A stretch of 64,000 nucleotides of DNA from contig JAPOSC010000004.1 of assembly GCA_026709935.1 (NCBI GenBank), forward strand, positions 124,789 through 188,788, written 5' to 3'. This document shows positions 1 to 10,402 of this stretch, piece after piece. The translations under genes were made by a program, and so were the position numbers. How positions within the stretch are numbered: position 1 is the stretch's first letter; every line of letters begins with the position of its first letter. The notes beneath the pieces are model-generated. The model saw only the letters and a program-made list of their open reading frames with translations. It was not told the origin of the DNA and searched no databases. This DNA is from Thiotrichales bacterium (GTDB lineage Bacteria > Pseudomonadota > Gammaproteobacteria > HK1).

Positions 1-3000
1 GCCAGACTCTTTGCCGCTTCGACCTCTGCCTCGGGCAACATCCCTTCGATGAGCCTGCGAACCTCCTGCTTCACCTTGTCCTCGAAGTCCGAACCGATCG
101 CGTAGAAGTCGGTGATCTCGGCGAACGCCCAGCGTCCATGGGTGCCGAGCTTTTTCACCCCGGGTATCCAGCAGGTCTCCATGACCTCCTTCTTGAGCTT
201 CGCGTCCTCCCCCCGATAGCCCTTGATCTCGATGACAAGGTGCAGAAAGTCTCGATCATGGTGTCGATCGCGTACGAGCACGATGAAGTCGGGAATGTAC
301 TTCCGGGTCTGCGAACCGATGCGGTATGGAACCTCGAACCCGAGGTTGTGGTTCTTGACGTAGGCCTTCACCCGGGGGTGTCCCTCGACCACCCGGCAGA
401 GCTCCGCTTCCCACTCGCTGTCGAGGATGGCCCAGTTGACGTGGGAGCGACGGGGGTCGGTCTCGTAGCGGCTCGTCTTCGACGTGTGGAAGTTGACGTG
501 CGCGGTCGAGCCTGTCGGGTTGTAGGGGTCGAGGATGACCTTGGGCGGCATGTCCTTCGCGAGCTGGGCCCGGGTAACCCCGTCGGCAATCTTCGCGCAG
601 GCGATGTCGGCAATCATCTTGTACGCCAACTGCGAGGCATTGGTTCCACCCTTGCAGACGAGGTGGTTGTTCACCCACTCGCGGACAATGCGCTTCAACT
701 GTCCGAACAGGTGCAGTTGGGGCTCCCCGTCCGCGTCCGGGTATCTGGTCATCAGGAGATACGCGGTCAGTTCGTACACGACCCGAGACCGCCGCACTGC
801 GCCGGTATGCGCGAGCGTCAGGTCCACGGACTCGCCGATGATCCCCGAATTCCTGGTCTCGGTGGCGCCGACCAGTTCCGGGGTGAGCACCAGCCCCGAG
901 TCCTCGTTGAACTCGGCGACAAGGTTGTCTTTCGGCAGCTCTACACCATAACCGGCGACTCTGGGAAAGCGGATCTCCAGATGGTCCCGTTCGGGGCGAA
1001 CGGCATGTACGTGAATCGTCTCGCGCGGAGACTTGAGCGACGGGACAACCGGCGTGGCCGTGAAGTCGAAGGGGATGCCAAGCACATCCGCGTACTCGAC
1101 ATCGAACCGATCCTGCCCATCGAGATCGTAGGACTGACGGCGCAGGGCGCGTCCGACGACCTGCTCGCACAGCAACTGGGTACCGAAGGCCCGCACCCCG
1201 AGCACGTGCGTCACGGTGTTGGCGTCCCAGCCTTCGCTCAGCATGGAGACGGAGACGACGCAGCGAATCGAGTCGCCGAGTCGTCCCGGCTTCCCGACGG
1301 TGTTCATGACCTCGCGGAGCAGTGCCTCGTCGCTGATGTTCTCGGCCTGGCGGCGATCCCCGGTCCGCTCGACGATCTCTCGTCGAAACCGTTCAATCTC
1401 GGTCGCAGCCATCTTGCGAAAGTTCGAGTCGAGCGCGTCTCCGGACTCGAGTTGTTCGCTGTCGATCAGCAGCGTGCGGGGACGGCCGAGGGGGTTCCCG
1501 TCATCGTCGAAGTTCCGGAACAGCTCCAGGCGACCGTTCTCGAGTCTCCGGGAACCATCTTCCCTCCGCCGGTAGAAACCGGAGATGTAGTCGTACACCA
1601 GCTTGGACGCAGCGGTGTTGTTGCAGACCACGATGAAGCACGGCGGCACGGAGACTCCCGCCTCACGCCAGAGCCTGAAGGTCTCCTCGTAGTGTCCGTA
1701 GAGCGCATCGAGCGCGGTACGAAGCTCGGGCGGCAGGTTCGCCGGATTGAGGGGGCCGGCCCTGCCGCGGCTCTGCTTCGGCATCCGGGTGCGGATGTAC
1801 TTCCAGAGCTCCCGGTACATGGGCATCTCGTTGCCGGGCACGTTGTCCGCGACCGGGACCCGTGGGAGCTTGACGATGCCGCATTCGATGGCATCCATGA
1901 GGGAGAAGTCGCACATCGTCCACGGAAACAGGGAGCCCTCATCGTAGCCGGACCCGCTGAGAAAGAAGGGCGTGGCGGAGAGGTCGATCACTCGTGATGT
2001 GCCGAGCTTTCGGCTCACGGCCTCGATGCCCGAGATCCAGAGCCGCGCGGCCTCCCGGTGCTTCTCGGCTTCCTTCTTCTCGTCACCCTTGAGGTCGCCC
2101 GCCCCCCCTTGTTCCGGCTTTTCGCGGTAGCAGTGGTGGGCTTCGTCGTTGAGCACCAGGATGTTCTTCATGCCCATGAGCTCGGGCATGACTCGCTGCA
2201 GCATCTGACCCTCGGACTCGCGAGTATCGAGCGGCAGGCCACGCCCCTGAAGCAGCGCCCTGCCTCCTCTCGCGATCTCGATGCGTTCCCGGCGCTGGAG
2301 GGCGTGGTAGTTGGTGACCACAATTTTCGCCCGGTCCAGGGCGGGCAGCAGGTCGGCCGGAACCAGCTCCCGATCGCGGTAGTAGCTGTCCGGGTCGTTC
2401 GGCTTCAGCACTCGCAGCCTGTCCCTGATGGTCAGGCCGGGGGTAACGATCAGGAATCCGCGGGTGAATCGACGGCTCTGCGGGCGACGCACCGAGTTGA
2501 TGGTCTGCCACGCAATCAGCATCGCCATCACCATGGTCTTGCCGGCACCGGTGGCCAGCTTGAGCGCAAGGCGTCGCAGACCCGGATTCGCGTCCTGGCT
2601 CGCGTCGTCCAGGTACTCGAGGAATCCCTGGCCGGTGTTCCCCCGTCGGGGGGCAACTTCGGTGAGCCAGATGACAGTCTCGACCGCTTCAACCTGACAG
2701 AAGAACGGCCGGATGTCCCCGAATCGGTGGTGCCGCCAGTGCTGGAGCAGGCGCTGCGTCTCGGGAGTCACCCGCCACCGGTTCGGGTCCGGCTGGCGGC
2801 GCCAGTCGTCGACCTCCTTGCGTACGCTGTTGATGATCTCGGCGTGTCGTTCGTACTGCTGCTCTCGGGTCGAGAGCCCCTTGCCCTCACCCAGGGCCAG
2901 TCGCTGCTGCTCGGCCTTGCCTCCACGCTTCCTGGACGTGGGGAAGGGCGAGATGGATTCCGAGCGGCGCCGGCGCCCGATGATCCGCTGGGTCGGTTGA

Positions 3001-3083
3001 CCGTCATCATCGAGCTCCCAGTGGCGATCCGGGCACTTGTACGGGGAGTTGAGGATCGGGTTGTCGAAGAATTGGCCGTTCAT
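1..3083 (-). CDS. Type III-like restriction endonuclease (helicase-nuclease), 3' end beyond window
   Basis: The frame is open from an ATG at 3083 to the window edge, about 1,027 residues with no stop, so the C-terminus is missing. Walker A GAGKT lies near residues 179-183 and motif II DEAHH near 313-317, giving an SF2 helicase core. Close to the edge (about residues 930-952) a PD..EIKG arrangement fits a PD-(D/E)xK nuclease. The N-terminal wording (FFDNPILNSPY, TPETQRLLQHW) resembles the BPTD_3080-type restriction endonucleases as I know them. Such proteins use ATP to move on DNA and cut it. No methyltransferase lies upstream; a partner could sit beyond the left edge. Long open frames on the opposite strand are shadows of this gene. 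Confidence 0.85.
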   Translation of the reverse strand, partial: MNGQFFDNPILNSPYKCPDRHWELDDDGQPTQRIIGRRRRSESISPFPTSRKRGGKAEQQRLALGEGKGLSTREQQYERHAEIINSVRKEVDDWRRQPDPNRWRVTPETQRLLQHWRHHRFGDIRPFFCQVEAVETVIWLTEVAPRRGNTGQGFLEYLDDASQDANPGLRRLALKLATGAGKTMVMAMLIAWQTINSVRRPQSRRFTRGFLIVTPGLTIRDRLRVLKPNDPDSYYRDRELVPADLLPALDRAKIVVTNYHALQRRERIEIARGGRALLQGRGLPLDTRESEGQMLQRVMPELMGMKNILVLNDEAHHCYREKPEQGGAGDLKGDEKKEAEKHREAARLWISGIEAVSRKLGTSRVIDLSATPFFLSGSGYDEGSLFPWTMCDFSLMDAIECGIVKLPRVPVADNVPGNEMPMYRELWKYIRTRMPKQSRGRAGPLNPANLPPELRTALDALYGHYEETFRLWREAGVSVPPCFIVVCNNTAASKLVYDYISGFYRRREDGSRRLENGRLELFRNFDDDGNPLGRPRTLLIDSEQLESGDALDSNFRKMAATEIERFRREIVERTGDRRQAENISDEALLREVMNTVGKPGRLGDSIRCVVSVSMLSEGWDANTVTHVLGVRAFGTQLLCEQVVGRALRRQSYDLDGQDRFDVEYADVLGIPFDFTATPVVPSLKSPRETIHVHAVRPERDHLEIRFPRVAGYGVELPKDNLVAEFNEDSGLVLTPELVGATETRNSGIIGESVDLTLAHTGAVRRSRVVYELTAYLLMTRYPDADGEPQLHLFGQLKRIVREWVNNHLVCKGGTNASQLAYKMIADIACAKIADGVTRAQLAKDMPPKVILDPYNPTGSTAHVNFHTSKTSRYETDPRRSHVNWAILDSEWEAELCRVVEGHPRVKAYVKNHNLGFEVPYRIGSQTRKYIPDFIVLVRDRHHDRDFLHLVIEIKGYRGEDAKLKKEVMETCWIPGVKKLGTHGRWAFAEITDFYAIGSDFEDKVKQEVRRLIEGMLPEAEVEAAKSL

Positions 3084-3287
3084 GTCGGTTACCACCCGTG
3101 AACTCTTCTCCGGAAATCAGTCGGGAATCTGCCCGTCCGGCCCACAAATACGCCGCGCCTCACGACGAACCGCAGAGCAGATTCGCAAGATCATATCCGA
3201 CTCGTCCTGAAGCACTGCGAGCAGCCGATGATTCGACCGATGTTCCTGGGACCGAGTACAACCCCGAGCCCGAACCCCGGAGCCGCG

Positions 3288-4358
3288 TCACCCCCGCAGC
3301 GTCACCCCCAGGCCCGGCGCGTCGAGGGTGCGCATCACGCCGTCCTCCAGCCGGAAGCCGCCGTCGGCCACGTCGCGGGCGAGGTCGAGGCTGCCGTCGA
3401 GGTCGATGTAGCGCGTCGCCGGCGAGGAGAAGGCGGCGTGCAGCGCGGCGGAAATGCTCACCACGCTTTCGTCCATGCAGCCCCACATGAGATCGACCCC
3501 GGCGGTCTCCGCGATGGAGGCGATGTGCTTCGCGGCGTGAATCCCGCCGCACTTCATCAGCTTGATGTTGAAGATCCCGCAGGCCCGGGGCGGTTGCACG
3601 AGCGCGAGCGCGTCCGACGGGCCGAGGAGCGTCTCGTCCGCCGCGAGCCGGTCCTTGACCGCATCGGGCAGGGCGCGCATCGCGTCGACGTTGTCCGCCT
3701 TCATCGGCTGTTCGAGGAATTCGATGCCGAGCGCCGCCGTTGCCTCCACGAACCGCGAGACCTCGTCCGCAGAATAGCCCTGGTTCGGATCGACCCGGAT
3801 CACCGTCTCCTCTCCGGTGAAATCGCGCAGCCGCCGGAGCCGGTGGATGTCGTCGTCGAGCGAATGGCCGAGCTTGACCTTGAGCACGCTGAACCCGCGG
3901 CCGAGATACTCCCCCGCCTCCTGCACGGTGGCGTCGGCATCCTTGATCCCGATGGTGATCGATGTCGGAAGCGCCGTGTGAGCGCGTCCGAGCGCGTCGG
4001 CGAGCGGCACCCCGAGTTGCTTCGCCCAGAGATCATGCAGCGCGATGTCCACCGCGGCCCGGGCGGCGGGGGCGCCGGGGAGGCGCTCGCGCAGTTCCCG
4101 GCACAGGGCGGTCAGCTCGTGGACGCTGCGGCCGACGAGCCACTGCAACGTCGGTTCGGCCAGCGCGGCACCGCATGCATCCCAGGTCTCTCCGGTCACG
4201 AACTCCTCCGGCGACGCACAGCCGAGCCCGCTCGACCCGTCGGCGGTCTCGATGCGGACGATGCCGTTGCGCACCGAATCGACGGTCCGGAACGCGATGG
4301 TGTAGGGGCGAGAGAGCTCGAAATGCTCGATCCAGGTGCTGATGCGTCGAATCTTCAT
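3288..4358 (-). CDS. Dipeptide epimerase (enolase superfamily, L-Ala-D/L-Glu epimerase type)
   Basis: A 356-residue mandelate racemase/muconate lactonizing enzyme-like protein. The acid-base lysine motif LKVK is at 159-162. Metal ligands are D190 (DPNQG), E216 (EQP) and D241 (DET), and the second catalytic lysine is K266 (NIK). A C-terminal DxD at 319-321 is the hallmark of dipeptide epimerases within the superfamily. These enzymes epimerise the second residue of dipeptides such as L-Ala-Glu, often in murein peptide recycling. The ATG at 4358 is chosen because GGAGAG sits just upstream and homology begins at MKIRR; a start at 4448 would add a low-complexity Pro/Arg leader. It stands alone, with no other murein recycling gene nearby. 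The exact substrate is not certain. Confidence 0.85.
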   Translation of the reverse strand: MKIRRISTWIEHFELSRPYTIAFRTVDSVRNGIVRIETADGSSGLGCASPEEFVTGETWDACGAALAEPTLQWLVGRSVHELTALCRELRERLPGAPAARAAVDIALHDLWAKQLGVPLADALGRAHTALPTSITIGIKDADATVQEAGEYLGRGFSVLKVKLGHSLDDDIHRLRRLRDFTGEETVIRVDPNQGYSADEVSRFVEATAALGIEFLEQPMKADNVDAMRALPDAVKDRLAADETLLGPSDALALVQPPRACGIFNIKLMKCGGIHAAKHIASIAETAGVDLMWGCMDESVVSISAALHAAFSSPATRYIDLDGSLDLARDVADGGFRLEDGVMRTLDAPGLGVTLRG

Positions 4359-4432
4359 CAATGCTCTCCGGGGCGCGGGAGGAACGGTGGCGCCGCCCAC
4401 GGCGCGACGGGCGTCAGGGGGCCTCGATCGCC

Positions 4433-4583
4433 CGGGCCATCGGCCCAATCACTGCGAGGCCGCCGACCCGATCGATCCGAAACCGCCGCCCCGATCGCTC
4501 TGAGGCCGCCAGCTCGATCGCTTCGAGGCCGCCGGCCCGATCACTTCGAGGTCACCGGCTCAATCGCTTCGAGGCCGCAGGCT
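4433..4583. repeat. 23-bp degenerate tandem repeat, about 6.5 copies
   Basis: Copies begin at 4433, 4456, 4479, 4502, 4525 and 4548, with a partial one from 4571. The unit is close to GAGGCCGCCGGCCCGATCGC plus three bases. The unit length is not a multiple of three and no recognisable protein covers it, so it is a non-coding minisatellite. It fills much of the 485-base gap (4359-4842) between the epimerase and mtfA. The rest of that gap holds the short direct repeat at 4608-4690 and nothing else I can support. Confidence 0.8.
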
Positions 4584-4607
4584 CAGTGTAGAGTGATCGT
4601 CGGCGCG

Positions 4608-4690
4608 TTTCCCCTCCCCGCGTCACCAGCACACACCACGATCGGCGACGGGTCGAACCCTCCGATCGGTTCCCCTCCCCGTGTCACCAG
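4608..4690. repeat. Imperfect direct repeat (about 21 bp, two copies)
   Basis: TTTCCCCTCCCCGCGTCACC (4608-4627) recurs as TTCCCCTCCCCGTGTCACC about 61 bases later (4670-4688). The stretch between has its own short echoes of CGATCGG. It lies directly after the 23-bp repeat block and before mtfA. Its function is unknown. Confidence 0.55.
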
Positions 4691-4842
4691 GAAGACGCTC
4701 CAGCGGTATTCTTGCGAAGGACCGGCCGCATCGCCCATGCATGACGCGATCGTGATGCGATCGAAACCGGTTCCGGCCGGATCCTCCGCCGGGAGCCGGC
4801 GAGTACCGCGCACGGGAGCCGACGGGAGCGACTTGCCCGACC

Positions 4843-5607
4843 ATGTTCCGATTCCTCAGGACCGAACAGACCGCCCCCTTCACCGACACCGCCTGGCATT
4901 CGGTGCGGCGCTCGTTGCCCCTCCTGGCCACCCTGGCCGAGCCTGACGCCGCGCGGGTGCGTTCGCTGGCCGAAGCGTTCCTGCGGACGAAGTCGCTCGA
5001 GGGGGCGGACGGTTTCGAGCTGGACGAGGAGGCGCGGGTGGTGGTGGCCGCCCAGGCGTGTGTCCCGATCCTGGAGCTCGGCATGGAGGCGTACAGCGGC
5101 TGGCGCTCGGTGATCGTCTATCCCGGCGGGTTCGTCTCGCGCGGCACGTCCATCGACGAGACCGGAGTCGAACACGAGTGGGAGGAGCCGCGCAGCGGAG
5201 AGTCCTGGTCCCATGGGCCGGTGGTCCTGTCCTGGGAAGACGTCGCGGCATCAGGCCACCTGGAGGGCTACAACGTCGTCATCCACGAGATGGCGCACAA
5301 GCTCGACATGCTCAACGGCGACGCGAACGGCTTTCCGCCCCTGCACGCCGGGATGGACGGCGCACGCTGGTACCGTGTCTTCAGCGAGGCGTTCGAGGAT
5401 CTCTGCGCTCGGGTCGACGCCGGAGAGGAGACGGACATCGACGACTACGCCACCGAGGGGCCGGATGAGTTCTTCGCGGTCGTGAGCGAGTACTTCTTCG
5501 AGGCGCCGGAGGTGCTCGACGAGTGCTATCCGAAGGTCTACTCGGAACTGCGCGCGTTCTATCGTCAGAATCCGCGGGAGCGGATCGCGGCCGCGCCGGC
5601 GCGTTGA
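4843..5607 (+). CDS. mtfA: Zinc-dependent peptidase, Mlc titration factor A family
   Basis: The 254-residue product matches the MtfA family in length and motifs. HEMAH at 148-152 is the HExxH zinc site, followed by KLDML, and the later glutamate in DEFF (E209) fits the third zinc ligand. MtfA in enterobacteria binds and sequesters the Mlc repressor and has aminopeptidase activity in the cytosol. No signal peptide is visible. The start MFRFLR is family-typical. It is transcribed alone and converges on phoU. Its 3' flank (5608-5837) contains a palindromic element but no gene. Confidence 0.9.
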   Translation: MFRFLRTEQTAPFTDTAWHSVRRSLPLLATLAEPDAARVRSLAEAFLRTKSLEGADGFELDEEARVVVAAQACVPILELGMEAYSGWRSVIVYPGGFVSRGTSIDETGVEHEWEEPRSGESWSHGPVVLSWEDVAASGHLEGYNVVIHEMAHKLDMLNGDANGFPPLHAGMDGARWYRVFSEAFEDLCARVDAGEETDIDDYATEGPDEFFAVVSEYFFEAPEVLDECYPKVYSELRAFYRQNPRERIAAAPAR

Positions 5608-5793
5608 GCGGAATCGACTGTTTCCTGTTCGAGTCCGCCTTGCGCCGGAATTCCGGCCTCGGCGGCTCGTGATCGTGAAGGTGAGGCGCGAACGTGCTGC
5701 ACGGATGCGGGCACGGCCCGACCCGGGCGAAGCGGCAATACCCCGCGACGCGCCGGCCGGACGCTCGGGGAGCTTGCGTCGCCGGATCCCTAA

Positions 5794-5836
5794 CCCGGAA
5801 ATTTCACCGATTCGCGAATCGGCCGAAATTTCCGGG
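5794..5836. repeat. Nested palindromic element, copy 1 (3' of phoU and mtfA)
   Basis: The outer arms CCCGGAAATTTC and GAAATTTCCGGG are perfect 12-bp complements. Inside them CGATTCG pairs with CGAATCG. It begins one base after the phoU stop, between two converging genes, so it could end both transcripts, but no T-run follows on either strand. A second, related copy lies at 46937-46988. Confidence 0.8.
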
Positions 5837-5837
5837 T

Positions 5838-6554
5838 CTACCGGTTCAGCTCTTCGGGGTCGATCGACTCCGGGCTGATGTGCCGCACATCCTTGCCCTT
5901 CACCAGGAAGACCACGTACTCGGCGATGTTCTTGGAGTGGTCGCCGATCCGCTCCAGCGATTTGACGATGAACGTCACGTTGATGATGTGCCCGACGTTG
6001 CGGGCATCCTGCATGATGTACGTGGACAGGCGGCGGAGCGCCGCCTGGAACTCGCTGTCGAGTTCGATGTCGCCGCGGGCGACCTGAATCGCCTTGTCCA
6101 CGTCCAGCCGGGCCAGAGCGTCGAGCACGTCGTGCAGCATGCGCGTGGCGAGCCTGGACATGCGGAACGCGTCGCTGAGAAGGAGCGGGTCCGGTGGCGG
6201 GTTGTCCGAGCCATGGATATCGAGGGTCATGCGGGCGATGCGCTCGGCCTCGTCGCCGATGCGCTCCAGGTCCGTCACCGTCTTGCCGAGCGAGAGGATC
6301 ATGCGGAGATCCCGGCCCACCGGCTGGCGGAGCGCAAGAAGGTTGACGATCTGCTCGTCGGCCTGCACATCGAGGAAGTTCACGACATGGTCGCGGGTGA
6401 CCACGTTGCGGGCGATCTCCGAATCCGCCTCGCGCAGAGCGTGCATCGCCTTCGCGATCTGGTCCTCGACCAGGCCGCCCATGCGGAGCACGATACCGTT
6501 GAGGTCCGCGAGCTCCTGGTCGAAGCGCCGGAAGATGTGCTCTTCGGAGCTCAT
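5838..6554 (-). CDS. phoU: Phosphate-specific transport system accessory protein PhoU
   Basis: The 238-residue product has the two-repeat all-helical PhoU architecture, with the family metal-binding motif in the first half (DLERIGDEAERIA) and again in the second (SLERIGDHSKNIAEY). PhoU links the Pst transporter to the PhoR/PhoB two-component system and prevents excess phosphate uptake. It is the last gene of the pst operon, 57 bases after pstB. The phoR and phoB genes are not in the window. Confidence 0.96.
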   Translation of the reverse strand: MSSEEHIFRRFDQELADLNGIVLRMGGLVEDQIAKAMHALREADSEIARNVVTRDHVVNFLDVQADEQIVNLLALRQPVGRDLRMILSLGKTVTDLERIGDEAERIARMTLDIHGSDNPPPDPLLLSDAFRMSRLATRMLHDVLDALARLDVDKAIQVARGDIELDSEFQAALRRLSTYIMQDARNVGHIINVTFIVKSLERIGDHSKNIAEYVVFLVKGKDVRHISPESIDPEELNR

Positions 6555-6611
6555 GGTGTTCGCCCCTGTGTCCTCGTGGTCCGTGGCCGGTGTCCGACGC
6601 CGGGGCGGGGC

Positions 6612-7586
<975 letters not shown>

Positions 7587-7674
7587 CTGCGTCTCCTGAA
7601 GCAACTGATTGCGGGGTCCCCGGTGCAGCCTTGACCCGACCAACGACCGGCGGGCGCTCTTTTGCTCACGCCGA

Positions 7675-8961
7675 CTACCACCGGCGCTCGAACCGCCGGC
7701 GCAGGACGACCGCGAGCGCGTTCATCGTGATCAGGAACGCGAGCAGCACCATGATGGCGGCGGACGTGCGTTCCACGAACGCCCGTTCCGGGCTGTCCGC
7801 CCACAGGAAAATCTGGACCGGCAGCACCGTCGAAGGATCGAGCGGGCCGCCGGGGATGTCGACGATGAACGCCACCATGCCGATCATCAGCAGCGGCGCC
7901 GATTCCCCGAGCGCCTGGGCCATGCCGATGATGGTCCCGGTCAGCATCCCAGGCATCGCGAGCGGCAGAACGTGGTGGGTGATCGTCTGCATCTTCGATG
8001 CGCCCATCCCGAGCGCCGCCTCGCGGATGGAGGGTGGGACGGATTTCAGCGCGGCGCGACTCGCGATGATGATGGTGGGCAGGGTCATCAGGGTCAGGAC
8101 CAGCCCCCCGACCAGCGGCGCGGAGCGCGGCAGCCCGAAGAAGTTGATGAATATCGAGAGACCGAGCAGCCCGAAGATGATGGACGGCACCGCGGCGAGG
8201 TTGTTGATGTTCACCTCGATGAGGTCCGTCAGGCGGTTGGTGGGCGCGAACTCCTCCAGATAGACGGCGGCCGCGACCCCGATGGGGAACGACAGCGCCA
8301 GGGTGACCAGCAGGGCATAGAGCGAGCCGACCGCGGCGCCCCGGATCCCCGCGAGTTCCGGCTCGCGCGAGTCGCCGGCGGTGAAGAACGCGGTGTTGAA
8401 CCGCCTCTCGATCCGTCCCGCCTCTTCGAGCGTCTCGACCCACCCGATCTGGTTGTCCTTGACCCGCCGCTCGGCCTCCGGCACCTGGCGATCGATGTGG
8501 CCCTTGACGAGCATGTCGATGTCGTCGTCCGCGGGCACCCGGATGCGCTCCGTGCGGCCGACGAGCCCCGGGTCGGCGAGCAGACGTTCGCGGATCATGA
8601 ACGCCGCGCCCGAGCTCACGATGCCGTACAGGGCGCGCTTGTCCTTGCGGCCCTTCACGTCCGGGAACATGTCCCGCATCGTCTTCTTGACCAGCCCGGG
8701 ATAGTTCGCACCCGACAGCGCCTTCGGGTCCCGGGCTTCGCCGAGGCCGAGCACCTCCGGATCGTAGGTGACCTCCAGCGCGATGTACGTCTGCTGGAAC
8801 GCGGTGTAGCCGTTGCCGACGATGCTCGTGAACAGGGTCGCGAGGGCGAGGATCGCGAGGGTGATCGCGACGATCCCGTACGCCCGGAATCGGCGCTCCG
8901 CCGCGCGCCGCTTCGCGAGGCGCCGCGCCATCGCTTCGCTGGTGTGTACGCTCGTGCGCAT
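7675..8961 (-). CDS. pstA: Phosphate ABC transporter permease PstA
   Basis: The 428-residue permease has one N-terminal membrane segment (near residues 30-50), then a large soluble region (about 150 residues), then the conserved multi-helix domain with the EAA-type loop ([21 protein letters not shown]). The extended form with a big periplasmic insert is seen in many proteobacterial PstA proteins. It pairs with PstC to form the phosphate channel. It starts 31 bases after the pstC stop, within the pst operon. Confidence 0.94.
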   Translation of the reverse strand: MRTSVHTSEAMARRLAKRRAAERRFRAYGIVAITLAILALATLFTSIVGNGYTAFQQTYIALEVTYDPEVLGLGEARDPKALSGANYPGLVKKTMRDMFPDVKGRKDKRALYGIVSSGAAFMIRERLLADPGLVGRTERIRVPADDDIDMLVKGHIDRQVPEAERRVKDNQIGWVETLEEAGRIERRFNTAFFTAGDSREPELAGIRGAAVGSLYALLVTLALSFPIGVAAAVYLEEFAPTNRLTDLIEVNINNLAAVPSIIFGLLGLSIFINFFGLPRSAPLVGGLVLTLMTLPTIIIASRAALKSVPPSIREAALGMGASKMQTITHHVLPLAMPGMLTGTIIGMAQALGESAPLLMIGMVAFIVDIPGGPLDPSTVLPVQIFLWADSPERAFVERTSAAIMVLLAFLITMNALAVVLRRRFERRW

Positions 8962-8992
8962 CGGTGTCGTTCGTGGTCGCTGAAACCGGCCC

Positions 8993-10381
8993 TCAGTCGT
9001 ACTGTTCGCGGTACTTGCGTACCACCCGCAACGCGATGACGTTGAGGCAGAGCGTGACCACGAACAGGACGAGCCCGAGCGCGAACGCGACGAGCGTCTT
9101 GGGGCTGTCGAATTCCTGGTCGCCCACCAGCAGGGTGACGATCTGCACCGTCACCGTGGTCACCGCCTGGAGCGGGTTGGCGGTCAGGTTGGCGGCGAGA
9201 CCGGCCGCCATGACCACGATCATCGTCTCGCCGATGGCGCGCGAGATCGCCAGCAGCAACCCGCCCACGATGCCGGGCAGGGCGGCCGGCAACACCACCT
9301 GCCGGATCGTCTCCGACCGTGTCGCCCCGAGCGCGTACGAGCCGTCGCGCAGCGCCTGCGGCACCGCGTTGATGACGTCGTCGGACAGCGACGAGACGAA
9401 GGGGATGATCATCACCCCCATGACCAGACCGGCCGCGAGCGCGCTCTCGCTCGCCACGTCCAGCCCGATGATCGCGCCCGTGTCCCGGATGGCCGGGGCC
9501 ACGATCAGGGCCGCGAAGAAGCCGTACACGACAGTCGGGATACCGGCAAGGATCTCCAGGACCGGCTTCGCGACCGAACGGAACGCCGATGTCGCGTACT
9601 CGGCGAGGTAGATGGCCGCGAACAGCCCGATGGGCGCCGCGACGGTCATCGCGATGAACGAGATGAGCAGGGTGCCGGCAAACAGGGGAATGGCACCGAA
9701 CGCGCCGGACGACCCCACCTGATCCTCCCGGATCGCCATCTGCGGGCTCCAGTCGAGACCGAACAGGAAGTCCGCGATGGGGACGTGGCCGAAGAAGCGA
9801 ATCGCCTCGAACAACACTGAGAGCACGATGCCGAGGGTGCTGAAGATCGCGACCGTCGAGCTTGCGATGAGCAGAACCCGGACGATCTGCTCCACCTGGT
9901 TCCGCGCACGGAGCGACGGCGACACCCGCCGCCACGCGAGGCTCGCGCCGACGATCGCGACGCAGAGCACCACGACCGCGGACGCGGCGGCCGCGGTGCG
10001 CCTCAGCTCCAGGTAGTGGTCGGCGGCGGCGCGCATCTCGGGGACTACCTCGCCGGAGACGATGTTGCCTTCCGCCAGGTTCCGGATGTCGTTGACCACA
10101 AGGTTCAGGCGCTCGGGCGGCAGCGCCCGGGTCTCTTCCGGCAGGCCGGCCACCACGAGGTTTTCGACGATCGACGACTCGAACGACACCCACAGTCCGA
10201 GCACGACCACCGCCGGAAGCGCGCACCACAGCGCGGTGAGGCCTCCGTAGTAGCTCGGCAGCGAATGCAGGTTCTTCACGCCGCCGGCCGAAGCCGAGAC
10301 GGCGAAGGCGCGCCGCCGGCCCAGATGGAACGCGACGGCGCTGAACGCGAGAAGTACGAGGATGAGAGCGGGGCCGGACAT
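8993..10381 (-). CDS. pstC: Phosphate ABC transporter permease PstC
   Basis: The 462-residue inner-membrane protein has several N-terminal hydrophobic segments and a soluble insert (about residues 75-115). The C-terminal permease domain has an EAA loop (RDGSYALGATRSETIRQVVL) and GIPTVVYGFFA, a PstC signature. It forms the transport pore with PstA. It begins 21 bases after the pstS stop, so the operon is compact. Confidence 0.94.
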   Translation of the reverse strand: MSGPALILVLLAFSAVAFHLGRRRAFAVSASAGGVKNLHSLPSYYGGLTALWCALPAVVVLGLWVSFESSIVENLVVAGLPEETRALPPERLNLVVNDIRNLAEGNIVSGEVVPEMRAAADHYLELRRTAAAASAVVVLCVAIVGASLAWRRVSPSLRARNQVEQIVRVLLIASSTVAIFSTLGIVLSVLFEAIRFFGHVPIADFLFGLDWSPQMAIREDQVGSSGAFGAIPLFAGTLLISFIAMTVAAPIGLFAAIYLAEYATSAFRSVAKPVLEILAGIPTVVYGFFAALIVAPAIRDTGAIIGLDVASESALAAGLVMGVMIIPFVSSLSDDVINAVPQALRDGSYALGATRSETIRQVVLPAALPGIVGGLLLAISRAIGETMIVVMAAGLAANLTANPLQAVTTVTVQIVTLLVGDQEFDSPKTLVAFALGLVLFVVTLCLNVIALRVVRKYREQYD

Positions 10382-10402
10382 GGTCCTTCCCGCCCGCGAG
10401 GC

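Noticed and set aside
138-1997. 619-residue plus-strand open frame
   Set aside because: It is antisense to the restriction helicase-nuclease, which is open on the minus strand through the whole region and shows clear motifs.
4433-4583. Possible CRISPR array or protein repeat
   Set aside because: Units are contiguous with no spacers, and 23 is not a multiple of three.
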